Positions 33,621 through 43,010 of a stretch of 64,000 bases of DNA are shown piece by piece. The position numbers were made by a program, and so were the translations under genes. Numbering within the stretch: the first letter of the stretch is position 1; each line of letters begins with the position of its first letter. The notes beneath the pieces are model-generated. The model saw only the letters and a list, made by a program, of their open reading frames with translations, made no database searches and had not been told where the DNA came from. Location of the stretch: assembly GCF_042100115.1 (NCBI RefSeq), contig NC_091272.1, positions 5,208,001-5,272,000 of the forward strand, in the 5' to 3' direction. Source of the stretch: Alternaria dauci (Eukaryota > Ascomycota > Dothideomycetes > Pleosporales > Pleosporaceae).

Positions 33621-35349
33621 CTAATGCCGTGGCTTTATTGTGACCATGAGCGGCTTCTTCTCCCACACCAAATACGACTTTTGTGTGATCCACCAATTCC
33701 CAGAGTTGCGGCTCAAGGAGATATCAAAATTCCAGAACAGTTTGGCCAAGGCAAGCTTCATCTCGTTCATTGCCATGCTGGAAAGACAACATGTTAGCGA
33801 CATACTAGTGGTAAGAGAGGGAGCGGGTATGCTTACGTTTGCCCAATACAGTCATGTCGACCATAAGAAAAAGGGCGGGAAGCGCCACGGTCATCGTGAG
33901 TGAACTCTCCCTCTTTCGTCTGCAGCCACCTCTCAGGGATAAACTCGAGAGGTCGATGCCAATTCCATGAGACATGGCAGGCTGCCAGGTTGTGTACGCC
34001 TACGGCAGTCTTTGCGATTCGACTTGTCAGTAAATGGTCTCCACGGCGCAAATAGACAAGAAAGGACTTACTCCTCCCGGCACCCATTTACCGTCTATCT
34101 CTTCTCCACCCTCCGGAACCCAGCGCGGCAAAGCTGAAGGTGTAGGAGGTGACATGCGCATCGTCTCCTCGATGCAAGCTTTCAAGTAGGGTAGCTCACC
34201 AGCAGCTACCATGGTGATGTCAGTATCACTCACGAATTTGTCTCGCACCTCGGCGATGACTTTGGCATAAACCTCTGGATCTCGACAAACAAAGAAGGTG
34301 AAAGCAGTCATGGTATACCTAATGTCGATGTGTCAAGTTAGTAGATGCCTCATACGCAGTTCTTGCAAGGACGTCTTCTTACGTAGTCGTGTTGCTGCCC
34401 GCCACAATCAATGCACTCGCCATACCAAACAAGTCCATGTTGCTCAGATTTTCCTTGTCATTACCAAGGATATAGCTCATGAAGTCCCTTTTCTTTCCCT
34501 CTCGCTTTCCACTACGCTCTTCTTCGATCCGTCGCTGCACCTTCTGCAGCGTCAAAGCCTGGTGCCGCTTGCGCGCCTCCATGGCCGCTTTGGGCATGAT
34601 CCATTTCAGAATCCATTCGATGCGGTAGTACACAGCAAACTGGTACCAAACAATACTCTTGACGCGCGACCCAATGACTTCGAGCCAGGGCTCATCCACA
34701 CGATCCAGACAGCCGGCCGGCTGACCAAAGGCTAGATCGCTCATGATATCGAAACTGAGCAGGGCAAACCAGCGGAGGATGTTCTGCTCAGTGACACCAT
34801 ACTGTGGCTTTCGCAACTGTGCGATTAATCGGTCCGTGTGGTCGCGGAAGAAGTCTTCTTGGTCGCGCAACGCACGCTCACTGAAGGCGGGCTGGAGGGC
34901 ACGACGGAGGATAGTATGCCGCTCGGGCGTCTCAGTGACAATGCTGCGGCGCCCATTAACAACCGCAGGAGCGATACCACGGCCGTCTAGACATTTGAGA
35001 AACTCGCGCGGCGGTGGAGTGCCGTCTATCTTCTTCAGGGCTGTGCTGCTTGTATACGACAGCTCATCCGGAGCAATACGTATCACGCTGCTGTTGTAGT
35101 GTAGATGCAAATCACGAATACGCCATGCGAGGTCTCCTTGTAGGTTGACATAGTTCCAGGGTATGCGGGAGATGGCCCAGAGCTTGGGACCTGGATAAGC
35201 GGATAGAGGATGGAAGACGAGGTAGTAGATGGAGCGAATGAGGAAGTACACGATGGACTGTGCTTGATTAGACTTGGGATTTTTGGCTAACACTTTTAGA
35301 AATATCGACCTACACTGATGCAAATGGAGAAAGCTATAACAGACAACAT
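33621..35349 (-). CDS. Cytochrome P450, CYP65-type (cluster P450 A)
   Basis: Exons 35349-35314, 35257-34383, 34318-34072, 34009-33837 and 33777-33621 join in phase to give 495 residues. The N-terminal membrane anchor spans an intron ('MLSVIAFSICIS' + 'SIVYFLIRSIYYLVF') and is followed by the hinge 'PLSAYPGPKLWAISRIPW'. The I-helix has 'VAGSNTTT', the K-helix ExxR is 'ETMR', and the haem loop is 'FSYGRHDCIG' with Cys440 as ligand. It resembles CYP65 enzymes, which often oxidise fungal polyketides and terpenes in the ER membrane. The frame continues upstream to an ATG at 35520, but those residues precede the anchor and look non-coding. It is a paralogue of the P450 at 37839-39488. Confidence 0.9.
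34319..34382 (-). repeat. Probable divergent introner-like element: P450 A intron 2
   Basis: This 64-nt intron has GAACTGCGTATGAG before a TACTAACTT branch site. It aligns with the GAACTGCATGTGAG...TACTGACTT block of PhoD intron 8. It is more diverged than the PhoD and BiP copies. Confidence 0.5.
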
Positions 35350-35874
35350 ATTCGCGTTGAGCTTGGAAATCTCGTTTCTACTCTTGCTCTCCTTAGTTCG
35401 TCTTTCGAGTCTTGAAGCCGTGGGCCCATGATCGCGCGCCGAGGGAGTGGTGTTGTACCTGTTTTTCTCCCATGAAGCACAATCGACCAATTGAAATAAA
35501 CAGTTATCCACGTGGTTCAATTCATTAACTCTGAGCCTCTGGCATCGAACTCAGCTGAATATGCAGTCTTCGGTCTTTACCATCCTGCAGCTCAGGCTCT
35601 CGGTGGTACATACTGGTACCCTGAACCCGCATTCGGCCCGCGTCAGTCGGCTAGCCCAGTCGCCGTTTACTGATACAATGACTCGCTCCCCGTTGTTCAT
35701 ACTGCGGCCGTATTGATAAAAACGGAAAAGTCAACAGCTGCACGTACATTGCGTTCTGAACTATTTGTGTGGAGAATATGGCGCAATACCGGACTTATAC
35801 TCGAGATAGTACCGAACAATTGATTGAGACCACCGGAAAAGCAAACCAATCACGGCATTTATGATACCAACAAC
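35350..35874. other. Intergenic 525 bp, P450 A promoter
   Basis: It contains a single TCGGCCC half-site at 35633-35639, 284 bp before the P450 A start. A nearby TCGGCTAGCCC is a degenerate partner. No gene seen. Confidence 0.4.
35633..35639. promoter_or_regulatory. TCGGCCC half-site upstream of P450 A
   Basis: It has the flank TTCGGCCC shared with both inverted repeats in the cluster. Alone a 7-mer is expected several times by chance in this window, so support comes from its position. Confidence 0.3.
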
Positions 35875-37488
35875 TCACTCCACGGCGACCCTCAATCGGC
35901 ACATGACTGCAGCATCCCTCGCGACTGGACTGCCAGGGCTACACACAACAGTGAAGTTATGCCAATCGCGCTTCACGTCAATATCCAGACCCTCGATAAC
36001 ATCATACCTCTGCACCATCCTTACCAGCACATATCCAGCCTCTGTAAGTGCAAACTGCTGGCCAATACAGATGCGCGGTCCGCCATTGAAAGGAACATAC
36101 TGCCACGTCATTCCCGGTCTCTTCTTCTCCCACCGCTCAGGCACAAATTCGTCGGCGTCTTCGCCCCACAAGTCTTTCCGTCGGTGCAGCACATGCGTGC
36201 TGAAGTTGACTTCGGTGCCCTTGGGTACGAATACAGGCATGCTTCCATCGGGTCCACCACCGACGGGAAGCGTCGTGTCTCGTGCAGCGCAGCGGGAATT
36301 GAATGGAACGACCGAATGTAACCGTAGTGTTTCGTTCAGAACGTGTTGTAGGTAGGTGCAGCCTTTGAGCTTCTCGAATGTGATCTTCTGCCCAGGATTC
36401 GTCGAGTAAGGGCCGAACTCTGCAAGAACAGTGTCACGTAGCTTTTTGTACACTCGTAGATTTCTTACTAGACAGTAGAAGACCCAAGCTGTAAGTGACG
36501 CCGTTGTGTCTCTGCCTGCGGCCAGCAAGCCTAGTACTTGCTCGCGTACTTCGGCGCGGTCGGAACAACGCGTACGCAGTGTTTCGAGAAAGTCGTAGCG
36601 AAGTTGTGATGAGCCCAACTTTCGTGCTTGATCAGCGGCATCGATGGCACTGTCTACGAAAGCGTGAAGAGTGTTGATACACTTTTGGAGTTCCTTGTTG
36701 CCGTATAGCCAGTATAGGCTTCGTAGTCGCATTCTTGTCCCTAGGATGGCGAGCATGCGCTCGAAGGCATGATCGAAACTATCCGCATCGTGTTCTTCAT
36801 TGCCGCTTTTTTGCTGTTGTCTGGCAAGCGCCTTCTTGAGAGAATGTGTGCTCTGCCCGAGGAATAATTCAGTTGCAGAATCCATAGTCAGACGCGGCAA
36901 CAGTACAGCCAAGCTCACAGGTGCCGACCATGCCCTGTCATCAGCATCAGTCGTCAACCCCTCGTCTTTGGTCTCTATAATCTGCAACATAGTTTGCACA
37001 TGTTCCTCGAGTAACTCGAGCCGGGAAACATTCTCTCGGCTGAAGATCGGCCGCATCGTTTCCCTTGCACGATGCCATGCTTTGCCATCCACAGCAAAGA
37101 TACTGCGCCCAAGTGCCGTCTTCAAGTTTGTCCTCCTCGCAGTACCCATGATGAAGTCGTCGAATTGCGTTGCGAGGAGTGCTTGTACGTTGCGCGGCTC
37201 GGCTGTGATCAGATTCGATGTACCCAGTAGCGATAAACCCCAGGTATAGCGGCCCATGGTTTCAAAGCGGCCAGTTACAAAATCAGGGGTTCTTTGCTCT
37301 TTGTCGGCTTTCAGGCTCCGGCGTACGGTGTCGATACCTAGAGGCCATCGGGTTGGCTCGAATGGCACGGGGCCACATCCGAGACGGCGGCTCTTGAGGA
37401 GGGTTTGCAAGGGCTTTATTAGAAAATTGTTGGCAATGTGAATGATAAGCAATAGACTCGCTGCGATGATAAGAAGGTGTGTTTGCAT
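35875..37488 (-). CDS. CYP52-like cytochrome P450 (cluster P450 B, intronless)
   Basis: A single exon of 537 residues starts at the only upstream ATG (37488) that puts the membrane anchor 'LLIIAASLLLIIHIANNFL' at the N-terminus. The I-helix 'LLAAGRDTTASLTAW', K-helix 'NETLRLHSVVPFNSR' and haem loop 'FNGGPRICIGQQFAL' (Cys474) follow the CYP52 pattern. That family hydroxylates the terminal carbon of n-alkanes and fatty acids. Inside this cluster it may oxidise the end methyl of the polyketide chain; that is inference. Unlike its P450 neighbours it has no introns, so it entered the cluster from a different lineage of P450 genes. All three P450s read leftward. Confidence 0.9.
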   Translation of the reverse strand: MQTHLLIIAASLLLIIHIANNFLIKPLQTLLKSRRLGCGPVPFEPTRWPLGIDTVRRSLKADKEQRTPDFVTGRFETMGRYTWGLSLLGTSNLITAEPRNVQALLATQFDDFIMGTARRTNLKTALGRSIFAVDGKAWHRARETMRPIFSRENVSRLELLEEHVQTMLQIIETKDEGLTTDADDRAWSAPVSLAVLLPRLTMDSATELFLGQSTHSLKKALARQQQKSGNEEHDADSFDHAFERMLAILGTRMRLRSLYWLYGNKELQKCINTLHAFVDSAIDAADQARKLGSSQLRYDFLETLRTRCSDRAEVREQVLGLLAAGRDTTASLTAWVFYCLVRNLRVYKKLRDTVLAEFGPYSTNPGQKITFEKLKGCTYLQHVLNETLRLHSVVPFNSRCAARDTTLPVGGGPDGSMPVFVPKGTEVNFSTHVLHRRKDLWGEDADEFVPERWEKKRPGMTWQYVPFNGGPRICIGQQFALTEAGYVLVRMVQRYDVIEGLDIDVKRDWHNFTVVCSPGSPVARDAAVMCRLRVAVE

Positions 37489-37838
37489 CTTGAATGATAG
37501 CGATTCGACGCGTCTTGAGTTCGTACCGCTTCCTGGACGATACACCACTGGCAATTTAAATATGCTAACGAGCCACTCATGCTAGGGTAGCATCTTGGGC
37601 CCACGCTTAGCGCACTAGTCATGGGATCGGTGCCCGCTCAAAGTCTTGGTTTGTATGCTGACTGCCGCCTGCTTGACCTTCCCAGTGAGAGGGGCTAGGA
37701 GTGTTCGTCAAAACCACCACTGTGACCAAAGGCGGATGCATGTTGTCTTTGCGATCTTTTATTGTATCTACTCGTACGGCTACTGGCCATACCTCACATA
37801 TATCGTAAGCACTTCTACAGCTCCTTGCTCTGCTACCA
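37489..37838. other. Intergenic 350 bp, P450 B promoter
   Basis: A minus-strand TATTTAAA near 37553-37562 lies about 70 bp before the P450 B start and is a candidate TATA box. I see no TCGGCCC site here. Confidence 0.4.
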
Positions 37839-39488
37839 CTATTCGACCACATCAGGCACAGGTGTCAGCTTGACCTGCAAAGGCAACTTCTCCCATACCA
37901 AGTAGGTGCCTTGCTGGTTCCACCAGTCATTGTCGGGGTCATCAAGCTCCCAGTCAAAATACCGTACCAACTTCGCCATTGTTAGAGACATCTCGGCATA
38001 GGCCATAGATCGTCCAATACAAGCCCTCTGACCGTACGAGAACGGCTGGACTGCAGAGCGATCGTCATCCTTGAACTCCGAATCGGGCTCATCGAGCCAG
38101 CGCTCGGGATGAAACTCGCGTGCCTTCTTGAAGTTACGTTCGGAATGGCCGGCCGCTAGCTGGTTGACACCAACAGCATACCCGCCTGGGACCCATTTGC
38201 CTTCAATCATCTCGCCCTTGCCAGGAACAAATCGTGGCAGTGAACCCGGTGTTGGTGGATAGAGACGCATACCCTCGTTGAGACAGGCGCGGAGGTACTT
38301 GCTGCTAGTCACTGCCTGAAGGGTCATATCCGCGCGGCTTTTGAATAGACCTCGTATTTCTTGCTTGAGCTTCTCTAGTTTGTCTGGGTTGCGCAAGAGA
38401 AGATATGTCAAGCCGGACATGCCGCCTGCAGACGTACCGCTACCCGCGACGATGAAGTTGGAAGAAAGCATTACCAGCTCAAGGTGGTTGAGCTTCTCAT
38501 TGTTTTCGAGAATGTAGGACATGAAGTCCTTGCCGGGGTTTTTGGCTTCAACTCGCGCCTTCAACTTGGCCTCGGTCATAGCGATGTGTTTCTTTCTGGA
38601 CTCGGTAACGTATTTTGGTGTCATCCAGTTGAGCAGACCCATGAATCCGTATTGTACAGCAAGCTGAAACCAGACGATGGCTTTGGCACGAGCGAGGATG
38701 GCTTGAATCCATGGTTGGTCAGGATTGTTGACGCAGCCTGACGGCTCGCCGAAAGCCAGATCGGATACGATGTCGAATGCGACGAGGTTGTACCACGTAG
38801 TCATATCCAAGGGTCCGTCTTTGCATCGTTGCTTGAGCTTCTGGACAAGATTGTCCGAGTGGTCTTGGAAATAACTCTCTTGTTCACGTCTAGCGTTATG
38901 CAGTCAGCATGGTCGGATAAAGCCTGGAAGTCGAGATATAGCAGGCAAACTCACAGTGCTCTCTGACTAAATGCCGGATCTATGGCCCTCCTCAGCCTCA
39001 GATGTCTGTCTTGGTGCTCAGTCATCAGGCTTCGTTGGCCGCCGATACTCGCAGGCGCAATGCCTCTGCCGTCAAGGGCCTTGACGAATTCAGGGTTTCG
39101 CTGTCCGTATATCTTTTTCCAAGCACCAGACGTCGTATACGAGAGTTCATCTGGGGCGATACGCACAACGGGACCATACTTGTCGTGGAGCTCGCGGATC
39201 TTCCAGCTGATGCGACCCTTCATATTTGCGCGATTCCATGGTAGGCGAGAGATGGCCCAGAGCTTTGGACCTGGGTAGCCAGCTAAAGGGCTGAGGTAAA
39301 GATTGTAAATGACTTTGAGCAAGACATAAAATACGGGCTGCGCACTGTTGTGAGCTTTCGAGGAAGCGAAGGCAGAACTTGTGCGAACTTACGAGAACAA
39401 TGACACCAGTGATGATGTTTCGAGTTATCAACGATAGTAATTGATCGAGCTGATGCCACAAACTATCCGGCGCGGAAGATGGTGCCAT
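37839..39488 (-). CDS. Cytochrome P450, CYP65-type (cluster P450 C)
   Basis: Exons 39488-39393, 39337-38955 and 38889-37839 join in phase to give 509 residues. The anchor ('LLSLITRNIITGVIVL' + 'PVFYVLLKVIYNLYL') leads to 'SPLAGYPGPKLWAISRLPW', nearly the same hinge as P450 A. The I-helix reads 'FIVAGSGTSAG', ExxR is 'EGMR' and the haem loop 'FSYGQRACIG' has Cys450. Many blocks match P450 A ('DRHLRLRRAIDPAFSQRAL', 'FDIVSDLAFGEPSGC'), so the two are paralogues, but they keep different intron sets (two here, four there). It is divergent from the FAD oxidase, 844 bp away. It is predicted to act in the ER membrane on the PKS product. Confidence 0.9.
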
Positions 39489-40332
39489 GGTACCTAGGTA
39501 CTGTGAAATTGCCAGAATGCAGCGGAATCAACATTCAGAGCTCCAAGTTCCAGAGAAGAGACCCCCTCAGTCTTCTTCAGCCCAGCGTTCGGGCGACAGC
39601 CCAGAATGGCGGGAATATCTACCGCGGCGTCTCTGGATAGTACGCGCCTTTGTTGAAGCGCTGCATCTCCCTCCTTGTCCTCTGACCCCAGGCTTCGTAC
39701 TCACCGAGTGATGGTGCCGAGCAAAACTATCCAATGATACTTCCACATCGTTGCACGCTCAGCAAGAAAGCGTGTATATGAAGAATACTCAAGGTATTCC
39801 GAAAGAAGATGCATAGGCCGATCGAGGTGACCCGGACTTTTATTCGGCCCTAGCAGGTCGGGCCGATCCTCTCTCCGAGATAACATGCATAACGGCAGCA
39901 TGTCGTGCGTGTACACTTGTGGGTACCGCTGTCCACGTGGGTCTACCCACGGTAGGCTAATAACTACGTGAAGCTTGGCCACGTGCTGTGGGTATATGGC
40001 GAAGCTTGACCAGAGGTTGAGCGGAAAAATGATTCAGGGTTCCGCGCGACAGTGCAGAGCAATGTGGAGCCTGCCTACACCTACATGGGTCTAGAAGTGT
40101 GTCGGTTCTTCTTGCGTAGCATTCAGCACGCGATCTTGCTCGGCCGTAGGTACCGATACGCTGAAGGTCTTCATCGGCTGCGACGATCCGTTACTACTAC
40201 GCCTGTAGCTGAGCACTTTGTTAGATGCAAGACCTCCTGTTTCGTTTGATCATTCCTTGTATTCCAGGCCGTCTCTCCACCATCATCAATCGATCTAGTT
40301 AGCATTTCAAATTGTCAGTTCAAGTATAGAAC
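39489..40332. other. Divergent promoter region, 844 bp
   Basis: It serves P450 C (leftward) and the FAD oxidase (rightward). It carries the inverted repeat at 39844-39866, roughly central. No gene seen. Confidence 0.4.
39844..39866. promoter_or_regulatory. Inverted repeat TCGGCCC-N9-GGGCCGA
   Basis: Perfect 7-bp arms at 39844-39850 and 39860-39866 lie in the shared promoter of P450 C and the FAD oxidase. It matches the element at 33338-33361 apart from one base of spacing. Confidence 0.5.
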
Positions 40333-41973
40333 ATGGATATCCAACAAGGCGGCGATGACCTCATCTCGCTGGCAGCCATAATTCGCACCGAGCTCCAGCA
40401 AAAGCTGTCGAGCAAGGCACGGATCCATCTGCTGTTCGACGAGGACAGAACCGAGTTCGACAAAGCCAATTTGCGCTTCACTCAGTATGAGCGCCCGACA
40501 TACCTCGCTATTGTCGATCCAGTCTGTGAAGATGATGTGATCGAGACTGTCAAGTATGCGCGAGGAAAAGGTATTCCGTTCACACCTCGTGGCGGCCATC
40601 ATTCAGTCACGACCACAATGGGACGTTTCCAGAATGGCATATGCATCAACATGCGTCCACTCAACCAGATGCGGTGGGATGCCGAGAAACGTCATGTCAC
40701 CATTGGTGGTGGAGCGATAACTGACAAGTTCGTGCGCTTTGTGCATGACTTGGGCATGGAAGTCAGTATGTATGACATACCCCTTTGTTACAGTGGTGGT
40801 GTTGACGAGACAAAGATGTGGGATCATGTCCGACCACCGGAGTCATTGGTGTAGCATTTGGAGCGGGCTTAGGACGTTTACAAGGAAAATATGGCTTCCT
40901 CAACGATAACATGGTTTCCTGCAAGCTCGTGCTCGCCGACGGAAGTACGGTGATTGCATCCAAAGACTCGCATCCGGATCTATTCTGGGGTCTTAGGGGA
41001 GCAGGCCATAACTTTGGTATCGCACTTGAAGCCACGTTCCAGGTCTATCCGCAAGCCCATGGGGGTATACACCATACTTGGGACTTGGAGTACACTCTAG
41101 ATCAGTGCGATGAGGTATTTGGGACGTTGAATAGCGTTTATGAAAGTATGCCTGCCGAACTGGCAATCTTCATCTTATGGCTGCGCCAGAGTAGTGGTCG
41201 CAAGGTAGGTCCTTCCGTAACGAGAGTAGTGACGCCGCTCATAAGATTCAGCACATCATTCTCGTCAACTTGGTCTGGTCCGGTCCGGCTGCAGGCGCAG
41301 ATCCATATGTGCAGCGGTTCGAATCTCTGATGCCAGTCTTGAACAGCGGGCGAAAATCGGTACCATGGCCAGAACTACCTTTCACGACGTACAAAGAGAT
41401 TAACAAGCTCTTCTGCAACCCCGAGATTTGGCTTCGTGGCCCCTACAAGATGATGGGGGCCGCCTGCGTCGAAAAGTTTGATCTGAAGACGACACGTGAG
41501 TTTTTCGAGAGCGTCAAATCCATGAGTGAGGAATGGGAAGACCGTGGCTGGTTCAGCGCCATGTTTGAATGTCTACCCGATCAGCGTGTTCGCGAAGTCT
41601 CTGATGACGCAACGGCATTTCCGTGGCGTGCAGGGTCAAACCATTTCTTGTGAGTCAACCCAATCCACCCCTCTCAAAAAACAGCTTCTAATATAAGAAC
41701 TGCAGGATGCTGAATGCTACACCAAAACGGATGGAGGATCGAAAAGTCTTTGAGGATCACCTCAACTACTGGAAGAGACGTTTCATTGAAACGTCTGGTT
41801 ATGGCCGGTTGCAGCAATACGTGAGCTATGGCAACGGCACGTCAACTATGAAGGATCCACCAGAGGCGCTATATGGTTATGAGCCATGGAGATTAGAGAA
41901 GCTGCGGAACCTCAAGCTGAAGTACGATCCCGATAACGTGTTTCGGTGGTACCAGCCACTTCTTGAACCCTGA
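40333..41973 (+). CDS. Berberine-bridge-type FAD-linked oxidase (four exons)
   Basis: Exons 40333-40765, 40816-41204, 41252-41649 and 41706-41973 give 495 residues. For intron 2 the acceptor at 41251 (47 nt) looks better than an in-frame one at 41245. The PP-loop FAD domain has 'FTPRGGHHS', where His89 or His90 is the 8-alpha attachment site. 'NVGSCPTTGVIG' supplies Cys149, the second covalent site, so bicovalent FAD is likely. The C-terminus 'NVFRWYQPL' fits the BBE motif. These enzymes use O2 to oxidise alcohols or C-H bonds and can form rings. Most fungal members have a signal peptide; this one ('MDIQQGGDDLISL') does not, so it may be cytosolic. It lies upstream of the PKS on the same strand. 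Confidence 0.9.
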
Positions 41974-43010
41974 GGTTTTCTTTGCCGGGTCTTGAAGTAT
42001 TTCTCAGTACAGACATAGGCAATTAGACGAGATCATCTCTGGAAGTACCATTAGAAGCAAGATTTTCTTCCCTTGCGAACGCGTTTCTCGGCTCTACGAT
42101 GGCTCCATTCGTGTACTACGAGGCTTATCGAGAAGTCTAGCAGCTTAGCAGATTTGGTGACAACTGCTTGCCAAGGAGCGAAAGATGGCTTGCGTACATC
42201 TCAGCATGAAGAAAGGCCTGTAGATCTTGTCCCAACTTCAAAAACGGTCGAGGTCTTGGTCGCAGAAACGAGCGGACACTTTTAGCGTGTCACGACTCAT
42301 GTCTGGCGTGGAATCGATGCCCAGAGGCGTGCGATCTGGGGAAATTTCTAGAGCCGACGCTGCTAACTGTCTGAGTATACGGGCCTTCAGTGGGTCCAGA
42401 TAATGCTGGTCAAAGTAGTGGGGACGAAAGTGAACCCCACAGCGTTGATAACCCTCGTTTATCCCGGTCGTTTTCGCGTCCTGAAAAGAATTACTCCGAG
42501 AGTGGCGACCCGTCAATACCACGAGTCAGGACTACTGTCTGTAGCCAAGTTGTGCTCGTATAGTGCAGAATGCTTGGAGAGCGGAAGGAACCGTAATCGC
42601 TTGGGATCGGTGTTTCGAGAACCCACTCCATATACTCGTTGCACGTGTGCACCCGGGGAATCGCCAGGCAGCGTGCTCAAACAACAAAGTGGGATTGGAT
42701 GCTTTGCTCAAAATGATTCACCGACTTCATATTGGTCCTGCCGAATCGAAGACAAGAGTTTTCCTGAATATGGCAGCTGCTCGGTGTTGACGCGACATCT
42801 GTACGATTAGTGAATAGATAGCAGACGTTACCTCTGAAGACGATATGTACTTATAGTTTCCCTCCAAGTTTCGTCGAACAATTTTCCCATTGCTTATCAT
42901 ACCCCATCATCTCTCATTCGAGTGTGTCTTGTCATTCAGCTATCGCTGATACTGACTTGCCCAACTGCCTGCCATTCCTCATTAGTATTCTTCATCACAA
43001 AGCTGCCACC
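41974..43010. other. Intergenic 1.04 kb, PKS promoter
   Basis: It lies between the FAD oxidase and the PKS, both rightward. I found no TCGGCCC/GGGCCGA site here, and no convincing frame. The last 100 bases are pyrimidine-rich and are probably the leader. Confidence 0.4.

Noticed and set aside
37489..37554. N-terminal extension of P450 B
   Set aside because: The frame is open but would begin at a TTG; the ATG at 37488 places the membrane anchor at the terminus as expected.
40766..40815. FAD oxidase intron 1 as another introner
   Set aside because: The plus strand reads GTCAGTATGT there, which resembles the reverse of the introner branch region, but the likeness stops after about ten bases and is in the wrong orientation for the intron.
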